From an uncultured Rhizobium sp. (GTDB lineage: Bacteria; Pseudomonadota; Alphaproteobacteria; Rhizobiales; Rhizobiaceae), in contig CAMFHE010000002.1 of assembly GCA_945952045.1 (NCBI GenBank), positions 62,001 to 126,000 on the forward strand: a stretch of 64,000 nt of DNA, given 5' to 3'. Position 1 is the first letter of the stretch, and each line of letters starts with the position of its first letter. A program made the position numbers and the translations under genes. Shown here piece by piece: positions 25,572 through 33,981 of this stretch. Under the pieces are notes generated by a model. The model was not told the DNA's origin. It searched no databases and saw only the letters and a program-made list of their open reading frames with translations.

Positions 25572-26444
25572 CTAGCCTGCCTTTTCGGCGACGCCGCCGC
25601 CGGTCATCACCTGTTCAAGCGCATCGATCGTCGGTCTCTCGTAAGCCGAAATGGTCTTCCGGCCGTATTCCAGGGCAACCTGCGGAACGGAACCGTTCAT
25701 GTAAGCCAGCATCGTCTGTTTAACCACGATGTAGAGACGGTGTTGCTTCGTCCTGACGGCCTTGATCTGCGCATTGATCGGAGCACATAGGGAATAGGAG
25801 AGAAGGATGCCCAGGAAGGTGCCGACCAGGGCGGCGCCGATCAGATGGCCAAGAACTTCCGGAGGCTCGTTGATCGCCGCCATCGCCTTGATCACGCCAA
25901 GCACGGCCGCGACGATGCCGATTGCCGGGAAGGCGTCGCCCATCGCCGAAAGTGCGTGATAAGGCTTCAATCGATCACCCAGAACGGTGTTCAGTTCCTC
26001 GTCCATCAGCGCCTCGATTTCGTGTGACCTGGCATTTCCGATGATGATCAAACGCACGTAATCGCAGATGAATTCCGTCAGCGGCTTGTTCTTGAGCAGG
26101 GTCGGCGCCGCCTGAAAGATTGAAGATTCAGCGGGATTGTCGATATGGGCTTCGACCTCGTTCCTGCTTTTGGTTCGAAGGTCGCGCATCAGCAGATAGA
26201 GGGCGGTGAGCACGTCGAGATACTCCCTTTCCTTCGGCACGGAATACCGAAAGGCTTCCCCGAGTGCTTTCAGCGAATCCTTGATGACCTTCATCGAATT
26301 CGCCATGACGAAACCGCCGATGCCGGCCCCGCCGATGATGACGATTTCAAATGGCTGAAACAGCGTCTCGATCTTGCCGCCCATAGCCATGAAGCTGCCG
26401 ACGATGCAGCCGGCGGTGATCACCAGTCCAATTATGATATTCAT
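25572..26444 (-). CDS. motA: Flagellar motor stator protein MotA
   Basis: A 290-residue stator subunit with four membrane spans: [20 protein letters not shown] at the N-terminus, a second span near residues 32-50, and the pair around [17 protein letters not shown] and [17 protein letters not shown]. The conserved proline before the third span (DAFPAIGIV) is kept and the cytoplasmic loop has the charged [20 protein letters not shown] segment. Length fits rhizobial MotA. The start at 26444 is chosen over an upstream in-frame start. There is no motB or flagellar gene nearby, so this is an isolated, possibly second, motA. Confidence 0.9.
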   Translation of the reverse strand: MNIIIGLVITAGCIVGSFMAMGGKIETLFQPFEIVIIGGAGIGGFVMANSMKVIKDSLKALGEAFRYSVPKEREYLDVLTALYLLMRDLRTKSRNEVEAHIDNPAESSIFQAAPTLLKNKPLTEFICDYVRLIIIGNARSHEIEALMDEELNTVLGDRLKPYHALSAMGDAFPAIGIVAAVLGVIKAMAAINEPPEVLGHLIGAALVGTFLGILLSYSLCAPINAQIKAVRTKQHRLYIVVKQTMLAYMNGSVPQVALEYGRKTISAYERPTIDALEQVMTGGGVAEKAG

Positions 26445-26531
26445 TGTGAATGAGCTCGTCCATGCGCTGCGCCGGACGGCATGGTTCTGAGCCAGTGCCG
26501 GGCGCAAATGATTGTGATTATGGGAAAATAA

Positions 26532-26870
26532 TCAGGCAGCGCTTATTGGAGGACGAAGCAGGACAGGCTGGATACTGAAGCCGACGCGCGTTTGCGCCTC
26601 GACGAATCTCAGTTCGATCGCCGACAGGACGGCGCCATCTCCGCTGGATTCGAAAATGCAATTGTGGATCGAGCAATGGTCGCCCCGCTCGACGCGCGGA
26701 CCATGGTCAGACCCTTGATGGCCCTGCCCACGCTCGAAAACCGAATGGCCGGAATTGTAGATCGGCAAATCAGAAGCGTCGGCTCTTGAATGCGCGAAAA
26801 GGTTTCCGACCAGGACCGCCAGCAGAAGCAGCACCACAGCGGCAACTGTTCGATTTGACGATTTCCGCAT
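26532..26870 (-). CDS. Hypothetical exported or membrane-anchored protein
   Basis: A 112-residue protein with a signal or anchor segment (VAAVVLLLLAVLVGNLFAHS, about residues 9-28) and a polar remainder with a histidine/cysteine patch (GDHCSIHNCIFESSGDGA). The start at 26870 (MRKSSN) is the ATG directly before the hydrophobic segment. No family is recognised. It precedes motA on the same strand by 87 bases; the two may share a transcript. Confidence 0.5.
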   Translation of the reverse strand: MRKSSNRTVAAVVLLLLAVLVGNLFAHSRADASDLPIYNSGHSVFERGQGHQGSDHGPRVERGDHCSIHNCIFESSGDGAVLSAIELRFVEAQTRVGFSIQPVLLRPPISAA

Positions 26871-26955
26871 CCCGATCCCATACAATATCCGACGCTTACC
26901 ATCATCAAGGCGCTTCCTTGCGCGAGGCTTGCCCGGCGGAGAATGAAAGCGACGC

Positions 26956-27897
26956 TCAGTCGCTCGGATCGCGGTTTTCCCTGCGCCACTCAAGCACCGC
27001 CTCGGCGCCGGCCTTGCCGCCGCGCGGACCGTGGACAGTCACGGAGCGGGAGGCGGCCGCGGTGGAAAAATCCAGCGCCTCGGCAAAGGACCGCCCCTGG
27101 GTCAGGCACCAGGTCAGCGCTCCGCCAAACGTATCGCCGGCGCCGGTGACGTCGACCACTTCGACCGGATAGCCTGCGGCCAGCAGCCGCGTTTCGCCGT
27201 CGAAGGCCTCGGCGCCATCGGCGGCCATGGTGCGCACGACCCAGCCGATGCCATGTTGACGGATCCAGTCTTCGATCAGGCCAAGGTCGTCATGGCCGAA
27301 GGTGGCGCGAAAGCCGACCTGATTGAAGATGACGACGGCCGCGCCGGTGAGATAGGGCATGTCCCCGGCCGTGCAGCCGCCGACATCGAGATCGAAGACG
27401 GCGCGGCGGCCGTGACCGCGCAGATCGGCCAGAAGCGCCGCCTGGCTGAGCACGCCCTCTTCCGTTTGGCTGCGCAGCCGGCGCACGCGGTAAAGCGTCG
27501 TATAGAGAAAACCCGGCTGGCGCAGCGCGGCGAGCGTTTGTGGCGCAAGCCACATCGGTTGCTCGCCCATCTCGACGGTCAGCACCACATGCTCGCCATC
27601 GATGAGGAAGATGAAGTTGCGCGATTCCGCGATTTCCGGATCGGTCAGCATATGGTTGACGCCGACGCCGTTCTCCCGAAGATCGTCGATCAGCCGCTGC
27701 GACAGCGGGCTGTCGTTCAAAAGCGAGATAAACTGCGTGTCGCCGCCGAGCGTCGCATGGACGACGGCGGCATTGGCGATCGAGCCGCCGATTTCGGCCG
27801 GCAATTCCCGCACCATGCCCTTGTCGGCGCGGCCGGGCCAGCGCTCGGCGGTATAATATTCGTCCAGCGCCACGTCTCCGATGAAAAATGCCGTCAT
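26956..27897 (-). CDS. PfkB-family carbohydrate/nucleoside kinase
   Basis: A 313-residue ribokinase-fold kinase with the N-terminal substrate motif IGGSIANAAVVHATLGG and the C-terminal anion-hole motif DVTGAGDTFGGAL, whose Asp is the catalytic base. It phosphorylates a hydroxyl of a sugar or nucleoside-like compound with ATP. It is the last gene of a seven-gene leftward operon and overlaps the ureidoglycolate-lyase-like gene by four bases (ATGA). Together with the BtpA-family and C-N lyase-like proteins it suggests phosphorylation and breakdown of a glycosylated nitrogen compound, by inference. Confidence 0.88.
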   Translation of the reverse strand: MTAFFIGDVALDEYYTAERWPGRADKGMVRELPAEIGGSIANAAVVHATLGGDTQFISLLNDSPLSQRLIDDLRENGVGVNHMLTDPEIAESRNFIFLIDGEHVVLTVEMGEQPMWLAPQTLAALRQPGFLYTTLYRVRRLRSQTEEGVLSQAALLADLRGHGRRAVFDLDVGGCTAGDMPYLTGAAVVIFNQVGFRATFGHDDLGLIEDWIRQHGIGWVVRTMAADGAEAFDGETRLLAAGYPVEVVDVTGAGDTFGGALTWCLTQGRSFAEALDFSTAAASRSVTVHGPRGGKAGAEAVLEWRRENRDPSD

Positions 27898-28397
27898 GTC
27901 GCAGTCCCGTCCTTGACCTCGATCCGGCGCGGCCCGCCGGCGACCGGGGTCCATGGATTTTCGCCAAGGCCGCAGATCGCCATCCAGTAATAGGGTGTGG
28001 CGCGTGTGGCGCCCCGGCAGGCGTCGTGCCAGACATTCCGGTGCATCACCACGACCTGACCGGGGGCGATGATGAAGGCTTCGATCTCGTCGCGATGCGG
28101 CGCATCCGCCGTCGAGGCCGGCGCCACGGCAAGGACGATCGGCTCGGCGGCGCAGAACAGCGCCTCCTCGGTCAGGGGATGCCGTTCCATGGCGGCGCAG
28201 GACCACGGCGCGCTGCCGCCCCGGGTCATGCCGAGATGGCCGGAGCCATCGATGAGCGGTTTGCGGGTGAAGCCGTCGTCCCAGCCTTCACCTCTTGTCC
28301 AGACCACGCCGGGATCGGCATCGCCGGCGAGACCGTAAACCATGCCGTAGCGAGCGAAATTCTCAAGGGTGACGGCCCGTGCGACGACCGCGCTCAT
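27894..28397 (-). CDS. Ureidoglycolate lyase-like protein (AllA cupin family)
   Basis: A 167-residue cupin resembling ureidoglycolate lyase/hydrolase. The family signature is the central segment EPIVLAVAP followed by IEAFIIAPGQVVVMHRNVWHDA, with the conserved His in MHRNVWH. AllA releases urea from ureidoglycolate in allantoin breakdown, but no other allantoin gene is present here, so a different ureido or amide substrate is likely. It overlaps both neighbours by four bases (BtpA-family upstream, PfkB kinase downstream), showing tight co-translation. Confidence 0.75.
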   Translation of the reverse strand: MSAVVARAVTLENFARYGMVYGLAGDADPGVVWTRGEGWDDGFTRKPLIDGSGHLGMTRGGSAPWSCAAMERHPLTEEALFCAAEPIVLAVAPASTADAPHRDEIEAFIIAPGQVVVMHRNVWHDACRGATRATPYYWMAICGLGENPWTPVAGGPRRIEVKDGTAT

Positions 28398-29134
28398 GCG
28401 GCGCTCCGCGCGGTACGGACCGCCCGCATCAGGCGGGCGACATGGGCGGCCTCGACGCGGCCGCTATCCTTGTGATCGTGCTTGAACCAGCTGCCGACGA
28501 TGGCGCCATCGGCCTGGGCGAGCTGCTCCACGGCATTGGCCTCCGTCAGGCCCGCGCCGATCAGAAGCGGCACGGCCCCGCCGGTGGCGGCGCGGAACCG
28601 GGCGACCTTGTCCATGTCGGTCGGCTGGCCGGTGGCGTCCGAAGTCACCACCAGTCCGTCGCATCGCTGCGCGCCGAGGCGCACGTCCTCTTCCTCCGTC
28701 CGGCCGGACAGGACCGGCTGATACTTGAAGCGCACGCCGCCCAGCAGCAGCGCGGGAACGCTTGCCCGTCGGGCGCCGAACGCGGCCGCGAAAACGGCGT
28801 CGTCTTCCGGCGGCAGATGGCCGGCGACGGAATCGACCTGTATGAAGGACACCGGATAGTGCCTCGCCAGCGCGAAGGCGCGCACGTCGTCGCGCAGCAC
28901 ATTGATGCCGATCTTGGCGCCGAGGTCGAGGCCGCCCAACCGGTCGAGCACGCGCTCGACATCGTCGGCATCGCCGAAATAGTTTTCCACCACCAGCCCG
29001 TCGACGCCTTCGCCGGCCATGATGCGGGCTTCTTCTTCCGCCTGGGCAAGTTTTGCAGCGGGGCCTTCGCCGGCCAGATGCAGCATGCCCAGAATGGGCT
29101 TTGCGGTGGCGAAGGTGTCACTCAGACGGCTCAT
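28394..29134 (-). CDS. BtpA/SgcQ-family protein
   Basis: A 246-residue TIM-barrel-like protein of the BtpA family, with ILGMLHLAGEG at the N-terminus, DGLVVENYFGD, IGINVLRDD and the C-terminal phosphate-loop-like LIGAGLTEANAVEQL. The start MSRLSD at 29134 is chosen; the longer frame is unsupported. BtpA was named for photosystem I stability in cyanobacteria, but most members lie in sugar operons and their reaction is not established. A second member of the family is at 54136-54978, also beside a PfkB kinase. Confidence 0.85.
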   Translation of the reverse strand: MSRLSDTFATAKPILGMLHLAGEGPAAKLAQAEEEARIMAGEGVDGLVVENYFGDADDVERVLDRLGGLDLGAKIGINVLRDDVRAFALARHYPVSFIQVDSVAGHLPPEDDAVFAAAFGARRASVPALLLGGVRFKYQPVLSGRTEEEDVRLGAQRCDGLVVTSDATGQPTDMDKVARFRAATGGAVPLLIGAGLTEANAVEQLAQADGAIVGSWFKHDHKDSGRVEAAHVARLMRAVRTARSAA

Positions 29135-29160
29135 GTCGTTTCTCCTGCGTCGCGTCGCCC

Positions 29161-29943
29161 TCAGGCCGGCGCGGTATCGCGCCCCCAGCGCGTTGCGAAT
29201 TTCATCTGGACGGCCGGCGAATAGACGATGGAGGTGCGCTCGACCAAACGGTCGTCGGCATCCAGCACGTCTCCGCTGGCGCAAAGGTAGCCCGGCACAT
29301 CCGGCGCCGAACCGAAGACCGCCCGCAGCCGCTCGGAAGACGGCACGACGGTCAGCAACAGTTCCGAACGCAAGGGGTGGCGGTTATAGTCGCGGCGCAG
29401 CACCTCGTAGAGCGATTGCGCCGCGAAATCGTAGGCCTCGATCCCCGGATAAAGCGCGAGATCGAGCTGGGACGTATCGACGTTCAGCCAGCTGACCGTC
29501 TCGTCATTGGCAAGCCCGCGGGCGCGGACCAATAGCAGCTCGCCATTTTCGACCCTGTGCTCCAGAACCCGGGTCACCGGCCGCTGGCCTTGACGGCGGG
29601 CGAGTTCGGTAAAGCTGCCGAAATTCCAGATATTGTGGCTGATCGGCCGGTGCGACACGATCGTGCCCCGGCCGCGCACCTGTTGCACCAGCCCTTCCGA
29701 CACCAGAAGCGCCATCGCGTTGCGCACCGTGGTGCGGGCGATGCCGAACTGGTCGCGCATCTGGTTCTCCGAGGGGATGGCTTCCCCTTCGGAGAAATCG
29801 CCGCTGAGGATCGCGGCGCGCAAGGCCCGGTAGAGCTGCCGGTAAAGCTGTTCGCTCGAATAGGCATCGAGGCGAAAGCGCGACAGCCTGTCGTCCGGGC
29901 GTTCACCCGGCATTGCGGCGTCTGGTGGAGAGGGCTGGGTCAA
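29161..29943 (-). CDS. GntR-family transcriptional regulator (HutC subfamily, UTRA domain)
   Basis: A 260-residue regulator with a winged helix-turn-helix (about residues 30-100, IPSENQMRDQFGIARTTVRN) and a C-terminal UTRA ligand domain. The start is taken as TTG at 29943 because CCGGAG lies 6 bases upstream; the first ATG (29913) has no such site. It sits in the middle of the operon, 21 bases after the ABC binding-protein gene and 26 before the BtpA-family gene, so it is probably autoregulated through the palindrome at 32565-32584. Effector likely the phosphorylated or imported substrate. Confidence 0.85.
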   Translation of the reverse strand: MTQPSPPDAAMPGERPDDRLSRFRLDAYSSEQLYRQLYRALRAAILSGDFSEGEAIPSENQMRDQFGIARTTVRNAMALLVSEGLVQQVRGRGTIVSHRPISHNIWNFGSFTELARRQGQRPVTRVLEHRVENGELLLVRARGLANDETVSWLNVDTSQLDLALYPGIEAYDFAAQSLYEVLRRDYNRHPLRSELLLTVVPSSERLRAVFGSAPDVPGYLCASGDVLDADDRLVERTSIVYSPAVQMKFATRWGRDTAPA

Positions 29944-29964
29944 GGTCGGCTCCGGCGATGCTGG

Positions 29965-30822
29965 TTACTTCGTGGCTCCGTTTATCTTGAACTCTTCCAC
30001 GCCCGCCTCTTTCAAGCCGTAGCGGTCGAGGATCTGTGCATAAGTGCCGTCGGCTTTCAGGGCATCGAGGGTTGCATGCACGGCGTCGCGAAGCTGGCCG
30101 TTCGCCTTGGCGAAGGCGATGCCGTAATGATTGACTTCACCGACCGCGCCGATCTGGTAGAATTTGCCGGGCTCCTGCTTCATCAGGTCGAGCAGGCCTT
30201 CGAGGCCGATGACCGACGCCTGTGCGCGGCCCTGGCGGATCTGCATGATATGCTCGGCCTGGGTCGGGATCTGGATGACGGTGATCAGCTTGTCGGCCGG
30301 GCAGATCGATTTGCCCAGTTCCTCCGCCCAGGTGACCCAGCTCGTGCCGGTGGCGACGGCGACGGTCTTGCCGCAAAGATCGGCTTCGGTCTTGATTTCC
30401 CCCTGGTGATCCGTGCTGGAATAGAAGACGTTGCCGGTCTTGAAATAGTCGATGAAATCGAGCTGCGTCTGGCGCTCCACCTTGTCGGAAAAGGCGGTCA
30501 TGATCAGGTCGGAGCGGCCGGTGACCACCTGCGGGATGAGCTGCGGGAAATCGACGTTCTGGAATTCCGGCGTCAGGCCGAGGCGCTCGGCGATCGCCTT
30601 GGCGAGATCGATGTCGAAACCCTTGAGGTCGGTCGAGCCGGCATCGGAAAATTCCATCGGCGGATAGGCGAGGCTGATGGTGACGTTAAGCTTGCCGGCC
30701 GCACGCACAGCCTCAGGCAGCGCCGCCGCCAGCTTCTCGTCGCCGGCGGCATAGGCCGCGCCGGCAAGGCTCATGAAGGCGGCGGAGGCAAGCCCCAGCA
30801 TCATCGGCAGAAGTGTCTTCAT
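29965..30822 (-). CDS. Amino-acid-type ABC transporter substrate-binding protein
   Basis: A 285-residue periplasmic binding protein of family SBP_bac_3. A Sec signal peptide (MKTLLPMMLGLASAAFMSLA) is followed by LNVTISLAYPPMEFSDAGST, the usual start of lobe I, and GFDIDLAKAIAERLGL. The start at 30822 is chosen over an upstream ATG. It lies between the ATPase gene and the GntR gene. Such proteins bind amino acids, opines, ureido or similar small polar compounds; ligand not assignable by eye. Confidence 0.88.
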   Translation of the reverse strand: MKTLLPMMLGLASAAFMSLAGAAYAAGDEKLAAALPEAVRAAGKLNVTISLAYPPMEFSDAGSTDLKGFDIDLAKAIAERLGLTPEFQNVDFPQLIPQVVTGRSDLIMTAFSDKVERQTQLDFIDYFKTGNVFYSSTDHQGEIKTEADLCGKTVAVATGTSWVTWAEELGKSICPADKLITVIQIPTQAEHIMQIRQGRAQASVIGLEGLLDLMKQEPGKFYQIGAVGEVNHYGIAFAKANGQLRDAVHATLDALKADGTYAQILDRYGLKEAGVEEFKINGATK

Positions 30823-30866
30823 TGTCCGTACTCCCATTGTTTGGACTGAATTTTTTCCGGGCATTT

Positions 30867-31631
30867 TCAGGCAAGCACGCGGCTGAGGAAGGAGCGCACG
30901 CGCGGATCGGCAGGGTTGCTGAGAACGTCGCCGGGTGCGCCCATCTCGCGGATTTCCCCGTCGATCATGACCACGACGCGGTCGGCGACCTCGCGGGCGA
31001 AACCGATCTCATGGGTGACGACGATCATGGTGGTGCCGCCGCGCGCCAGCGTGCGCATCACCTCCAGCACCTCGCCGACGAGTTCGGGATCGAGCGCGCT
31101 GGTCGGCTCGTCGAACAGCATGACGCGGGGCTGCATGGCCAGCGCCCGGGCGATCGCCACGCGCTGCTTCTGGCCGCCGGAAAGCTGCGACGGATAGCTT
31201 TGCGCCTTGCCGGCCATGCCGACCTGCTCCAGCAATTCCATGGCGCGGGCTTCCGCCTCGGCGCGCTTGAGGCCGCGCACCACCATCGGCCCCTCGATCA
31301 CGTTGCCGAGCACGGTGCGGTGGGCGAAGAGGTTGAAATGCTGGAACACCATGCCGAGTTGGCTCTGCTGGGCGCGCAGCCGCCTGACCGGCAGTTCCTG
31401 CAGCGCGCCGTTGGCATAGTCGTAACCCATGATGGCGCCATCGACCCAGACATAGCCGCCGTTGGGCGTCTCCAGGTGGTTGATGCAGCGTAGGAAGGTG
31501 CTCTTGCCGCTGCCGGAAGGACCGAGGATGCACATGACCTCGCCATGGGCGACGTCGAGATCGAGTCCCTTCAGGACGTCGTGACTGCCAAAAGACTTGC
31601 GGATACCGACCGCCTTGACCGCGAGGCTCAT
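30867..31631 (-). CDS. Amino-acid-type ABC transporter ATP-binding protein
   Basis: A 254-residue GlnQ/HisP-type ATPase: Walker [10 protein letters not shown] at about residues 37-45, signature [15 protein letters not shown], Walker [15 protein letters not shown] and switch VTHEIGFA. It overlaps the permease gene by four bases (ATGA) and is followed after 44 bases by the binding-protein gene. It energises the single permease at 31628-32554. Confidence 0.9.
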   Translation of the reverse strand: MSLAVKAVGIRKSFGSHDVLKGLDLDVAHGEVMCILGPSGSGKSTFLRCINHLETPNGGYVWVDGAIMGYDYANGALQELPVRRLRAQQSQLGMVFQHFNLFAHRTVLGNVIEGPMVVRGLKRAEAEARAMELLEQVGMAGKAQSYPSQLSGGQKQRVAIARALAMQPRVMLFDEPTSALDPELVGEVLEVMRTLARGGTTMIVVTHEIGFAREVADRVVVMIDGEIREMGAPGDVLSNPADPRVRSFLSRVLA

Positions 31632-32554
31632 GCTTCCTCCGGAGTGGCCGGGCGGCGCGCCCGGCTTGCAAACCAGCCGCGTCCGACCGCTGCCGTCGAG
31701 GCGTCGCGGCCGAAATGGCGTTCGAGATAATATTGGCCGATGGAGAGCACCGTCGTGCCGGCGAGATACCAGACGGCGCAGACGAACAGCAGTTCGATGA
31801 CGGCGCCGTTGATGAAATAGATGCGCTGCGCCGCGTTCAGCATTTCGCCCATGGCGATGGTGGCGGCGAGCGAGGAGAATTTCAGCATGCCGATGGCGCT
31901 GTTGCCGAGAACCGGCAGGATCAGCCGCAGCGTCTGCGGCAGGATGATGCGGCGCATCGTCTGGCCGGGCGTCATGCCGAGCGTATGGGCGGCCTCCGTC
32001 TGGCCCTTGTCGACCGAGGCGATGCCGCCGCGCACGACTTCCGTCAGATAGGAGCCTTCATTGACGCCGAGACCGAGCACGGCGGCGACGAAGGGCGTGA
32101 CCACATCGACCATGCGCTCATCGACGAGGCCGGGAATATAGAGCCTCGGAAAGACCAGCGCGATGTTGAACCAGATGAGAAGCTGCAACAGCACCGGCGT
32201 TCCGCGGAAAATCCAGACATAGAGCCAGGCGGCGAACCGCAGGATCGGATTTTCGGAAAGGCGCATGATGCCGAAGGCGAAACCGAGCGCCACGCCGAGC
32301 ACCATGGCGCAGGCCGAAATCAGAAGCGTCCAGCCAAAACCGGTGACGATGACGCCCGCCGTCAGGAATTGCCCGACCACCGGCCACTGGATTTGCCCGA
32401 CGGCAAAAGCGCGGCCGATGACGGCAAGCAGCAGCAGGACGATGCCGCCGCTGATCCAGCGTCCGGGATGGCGCAGACGGCGCACGGCGACATCCGAACC
32501 GGGAAGGTCCGCAATATCGAGCGTGGCGATTGATTTCGGGAAGGATTGAGACAT
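31628..32554 (-). CDS. Amino-acid-type ABC transporter permease
   Basis: A 308-residue HisM/GlnP-type permease with an N-terminal cytoplasmic tail, about six hydrophobic segments, and the EAA-like motif [20 protein letters not shown]. First gene of the leftward operon 32554-26956. As only one permease gene is present, the channel is probably a homodimer. Translation starts 10 bases downstream of the palindrome at 32565-32584. Confidence 0.9.
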   Translation of the reverse strand: MSQSFPKSIATLDIADLPGSDVAVRRLRHPGRWISGGIVLLLLAVIGRAFAVGQIQWPVVGQFLTAGVIVTGFGWTLLISACAMVLGVALGFAFGIMRLSENPILRFAAWLYVWIFRGTPVLLQLLIWFNIALVFPRLYIPGLVDERMVDVVTPFVAAVLGLGVNEGSYLTEVVRGGIASVDKGQTEAAHTLGMTPGQTMRRIILPQTLRLILPVLGNSAIGMLKFSSLAATIAMGEMLNAAQRIYFINGAVIELLFVCAVWYLAGTTVLSIGQYYLERHFGRDASTAAVGRGWFASRARRPATPEEA

Positions 32555-32564
32555 GACATCCAGA

Positions 32565-32584
32565 TTGTAGGGTTAGGCCTACAA
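32565..32584. promoter_or_regulatory. 20-bp palindromic operator upstream of the BtpA/PfkB operon
   Basis: TTGTAGG (32565-32571), six bases, CCTACAA (32578-32584) is a perfect inverted repeat ending 10 bases before the first start codon (32554). GT-rich half-sites of this spacing are common for HutC-type GntR proteins, and one is encoded in the operon (29161-29943). Binding there would block initiation. Confidence 0.7.
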
Positions 32585-32776
32585 CTTAATATGCATCTTG
32601 CCCGATCCCGTCAAGTGACCTTGCAACATCTGGCACAAAGGGCGCGGTGAAAGGCCAGCGCGCACCGCAGCCTGCCGTTTGGAAGGGCACGCCGCCGCCC
32701 ATGCGACAAATTTGCCGAATTGCCTCCGCCCGCCGCTATGGCTATGGTCGCGCCGTGGTGACGATATAGGGAACGC

Positions 32777-33175
32777 ATGAACAGGCGGTCGGGCTTTGCC
32801 GGAGGATGGGCGGTGCGCATGCTGTGCGCGCTGGCGCTGTTGCTCGTCGGCTTCGCGCACACGCCGCCCGCTGTCGCGCAGGTTCTGCCGCCGGCGGAGC
32901 TTGCTTTATATGCGCTTCCCGATGGCACGCTTCCCGATCTCTGCCTGCCGTCGCAGGACGGCAAGACGAAGCATGAGGGTCACAAGTCCGGTTCCGGCTG
33001 CGAAGCCTGCCGCCTGTCTGCCTCCGTCATGCTGCCGGCGCCGGCCGATACGGCGGGCGCGCCCATCGTGCGCGATGCCGATCGCTTCCAGCCGGTGCGT
33101 GTCGAGGCTTTCTACCGCCAGCTCTTTCCCCCGAACGCCGCGCCGCGCGGCCCGCCTTCCGGCCTGACAGCCTGA
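32777..33175 (+). CDS. DUF2946-like exported protein
   Basis: A 132-residue protein with an N-terminal signal or anchor segment (RMLCALALLLVGFAHTPPAV, about residues 14-33). The middle contains HEGHKSGSGCEACRLSASV, with a CxxC pair and nearby histidines that resemble the DUF2946 family often found next to copper and TonB-dependent receptor genes. AGGGA lies 5 bases before the start. It is followed by a Crp/Fnr regulator and the PepSY, PCu(A)C and SCO genes, so a role in copper handling in the envelope is likely. Confidence 0.6.
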   Translation: MNRRSGFAGGWAVRMLCALALLLVGFAHTPPAVAQVLPPAELALYALPDGTLPDLCLPSQDGKTKHEGHKSGSGCEACRLSASVMLPAPADTAGAPIVRDADRFQPVRVEAFYRQLFPPNAAPRGPPSGLTA

Positions 33176-33266
33176 ACCGCTGCCGCCTTGCGCGGCAGTT
33201 TCGTCAGCTTGTGCCGGAACGGGTCTGCAGCATGCGGATACGCATCCGGCGGCCGGATCGTATTCC

Positions 33267-33941
33267 ATGTTTTACCAGACCTCCCTCGGCGCCTGCGCGC
33301 CCGTTCTCCTCATCGACAGCCCCGCTGATCCTGCACTGCCGCGTCACAGCCGGATCCCGGCGCGCACGGCCATCATGCTGTGCGGCGCGTCCCGCCCCAC
33401 GGCCCTGCGCATTCTCGACGGATGCGTCGCCCTCTATCGCGAGCTTGCCGACGGACGGCGGCTTATCCTGGATATTCTCGGGCCGGGCCGGCTGCTCGGC
33501 GAAGCCCTCGTCGACGTCCAGCAATGCAAGGCGATCGCCCTGACGCTGACCCATGTCGAGAGCGTGGACATGGACAGGGAAAGCGCCTCGGCCGCCACGG
33601 CCATGCGGCAGATGCTGCTGCGCGCCCAGTCGCATGCCCTGTTGCTCGGGCGCAAAAGCGCATCGGAACGCGTCGCCACCGCGCTGCTCGACCTCGCCGG
33701 CCAGTTCGCGCGCAAATCGCGGGCTTCAGCGGGCGCCAACAGGACCAGCTTCTTTTTGCATCTCACCCGGGCCGATCTTGCCGACTGGCTGGGCCTGACG
33801 CTGGAAACCGTCAGCCGCTGCCTCGGCGCGCTCAAGCGGTCGCGGCTGATCGCCTTCGATCAGCCGGAACTCATCACGATTCGCGACCGGACGGCGCTGG
33901 AAGCGCTGGCTTGCGGACATTCGTCCGCCCGCACCGCTTAA
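33267..33941 (+). CDS. Crp/Fnr-family transcriptional regulator
   Basis: A 224-residue regulator with an N-terminal cyclic-nucleotide-binding-like beta-roll (about 35-105, LRILDGCVALYRELADGRRL then GPGRLLGEAL), a dimerisation helix and a C-terminal helix-turn-helix (about 160-215, LTRADLADWLGLTLETVSRC). The recognition helix has the E-x-x-S-R pattern of FNR-type proteins. The FNR-type N-terminal cysteine cluster is absent; scattered cysteines remain. It precedes the PepSY gene by 40 bases and probably controls this copper/respiration module. Confidence 0.82.
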   Translation: MFYQTSLGACAPVLLIDSPADPALPRHSRIPARTAIMLCGASRPTALRILDGCVALYRELADGRRLILDILGPGRLLGEALVDVQQCKAIALTLTHVESVDMDRESASAATAMRQMLLRAQSHALLLGRKSASERVATALLDLAGQFARKSRASAGANRTSFFLHLTRADLADWLGLTLETVSRCLGALKRSRLIAFDQPELITIRDRTALEALACGHSSARTA

Positions 33942-33981
33942 ACACCCGACTTCGACAATCCAACGCCTGAAGGGGACTATC

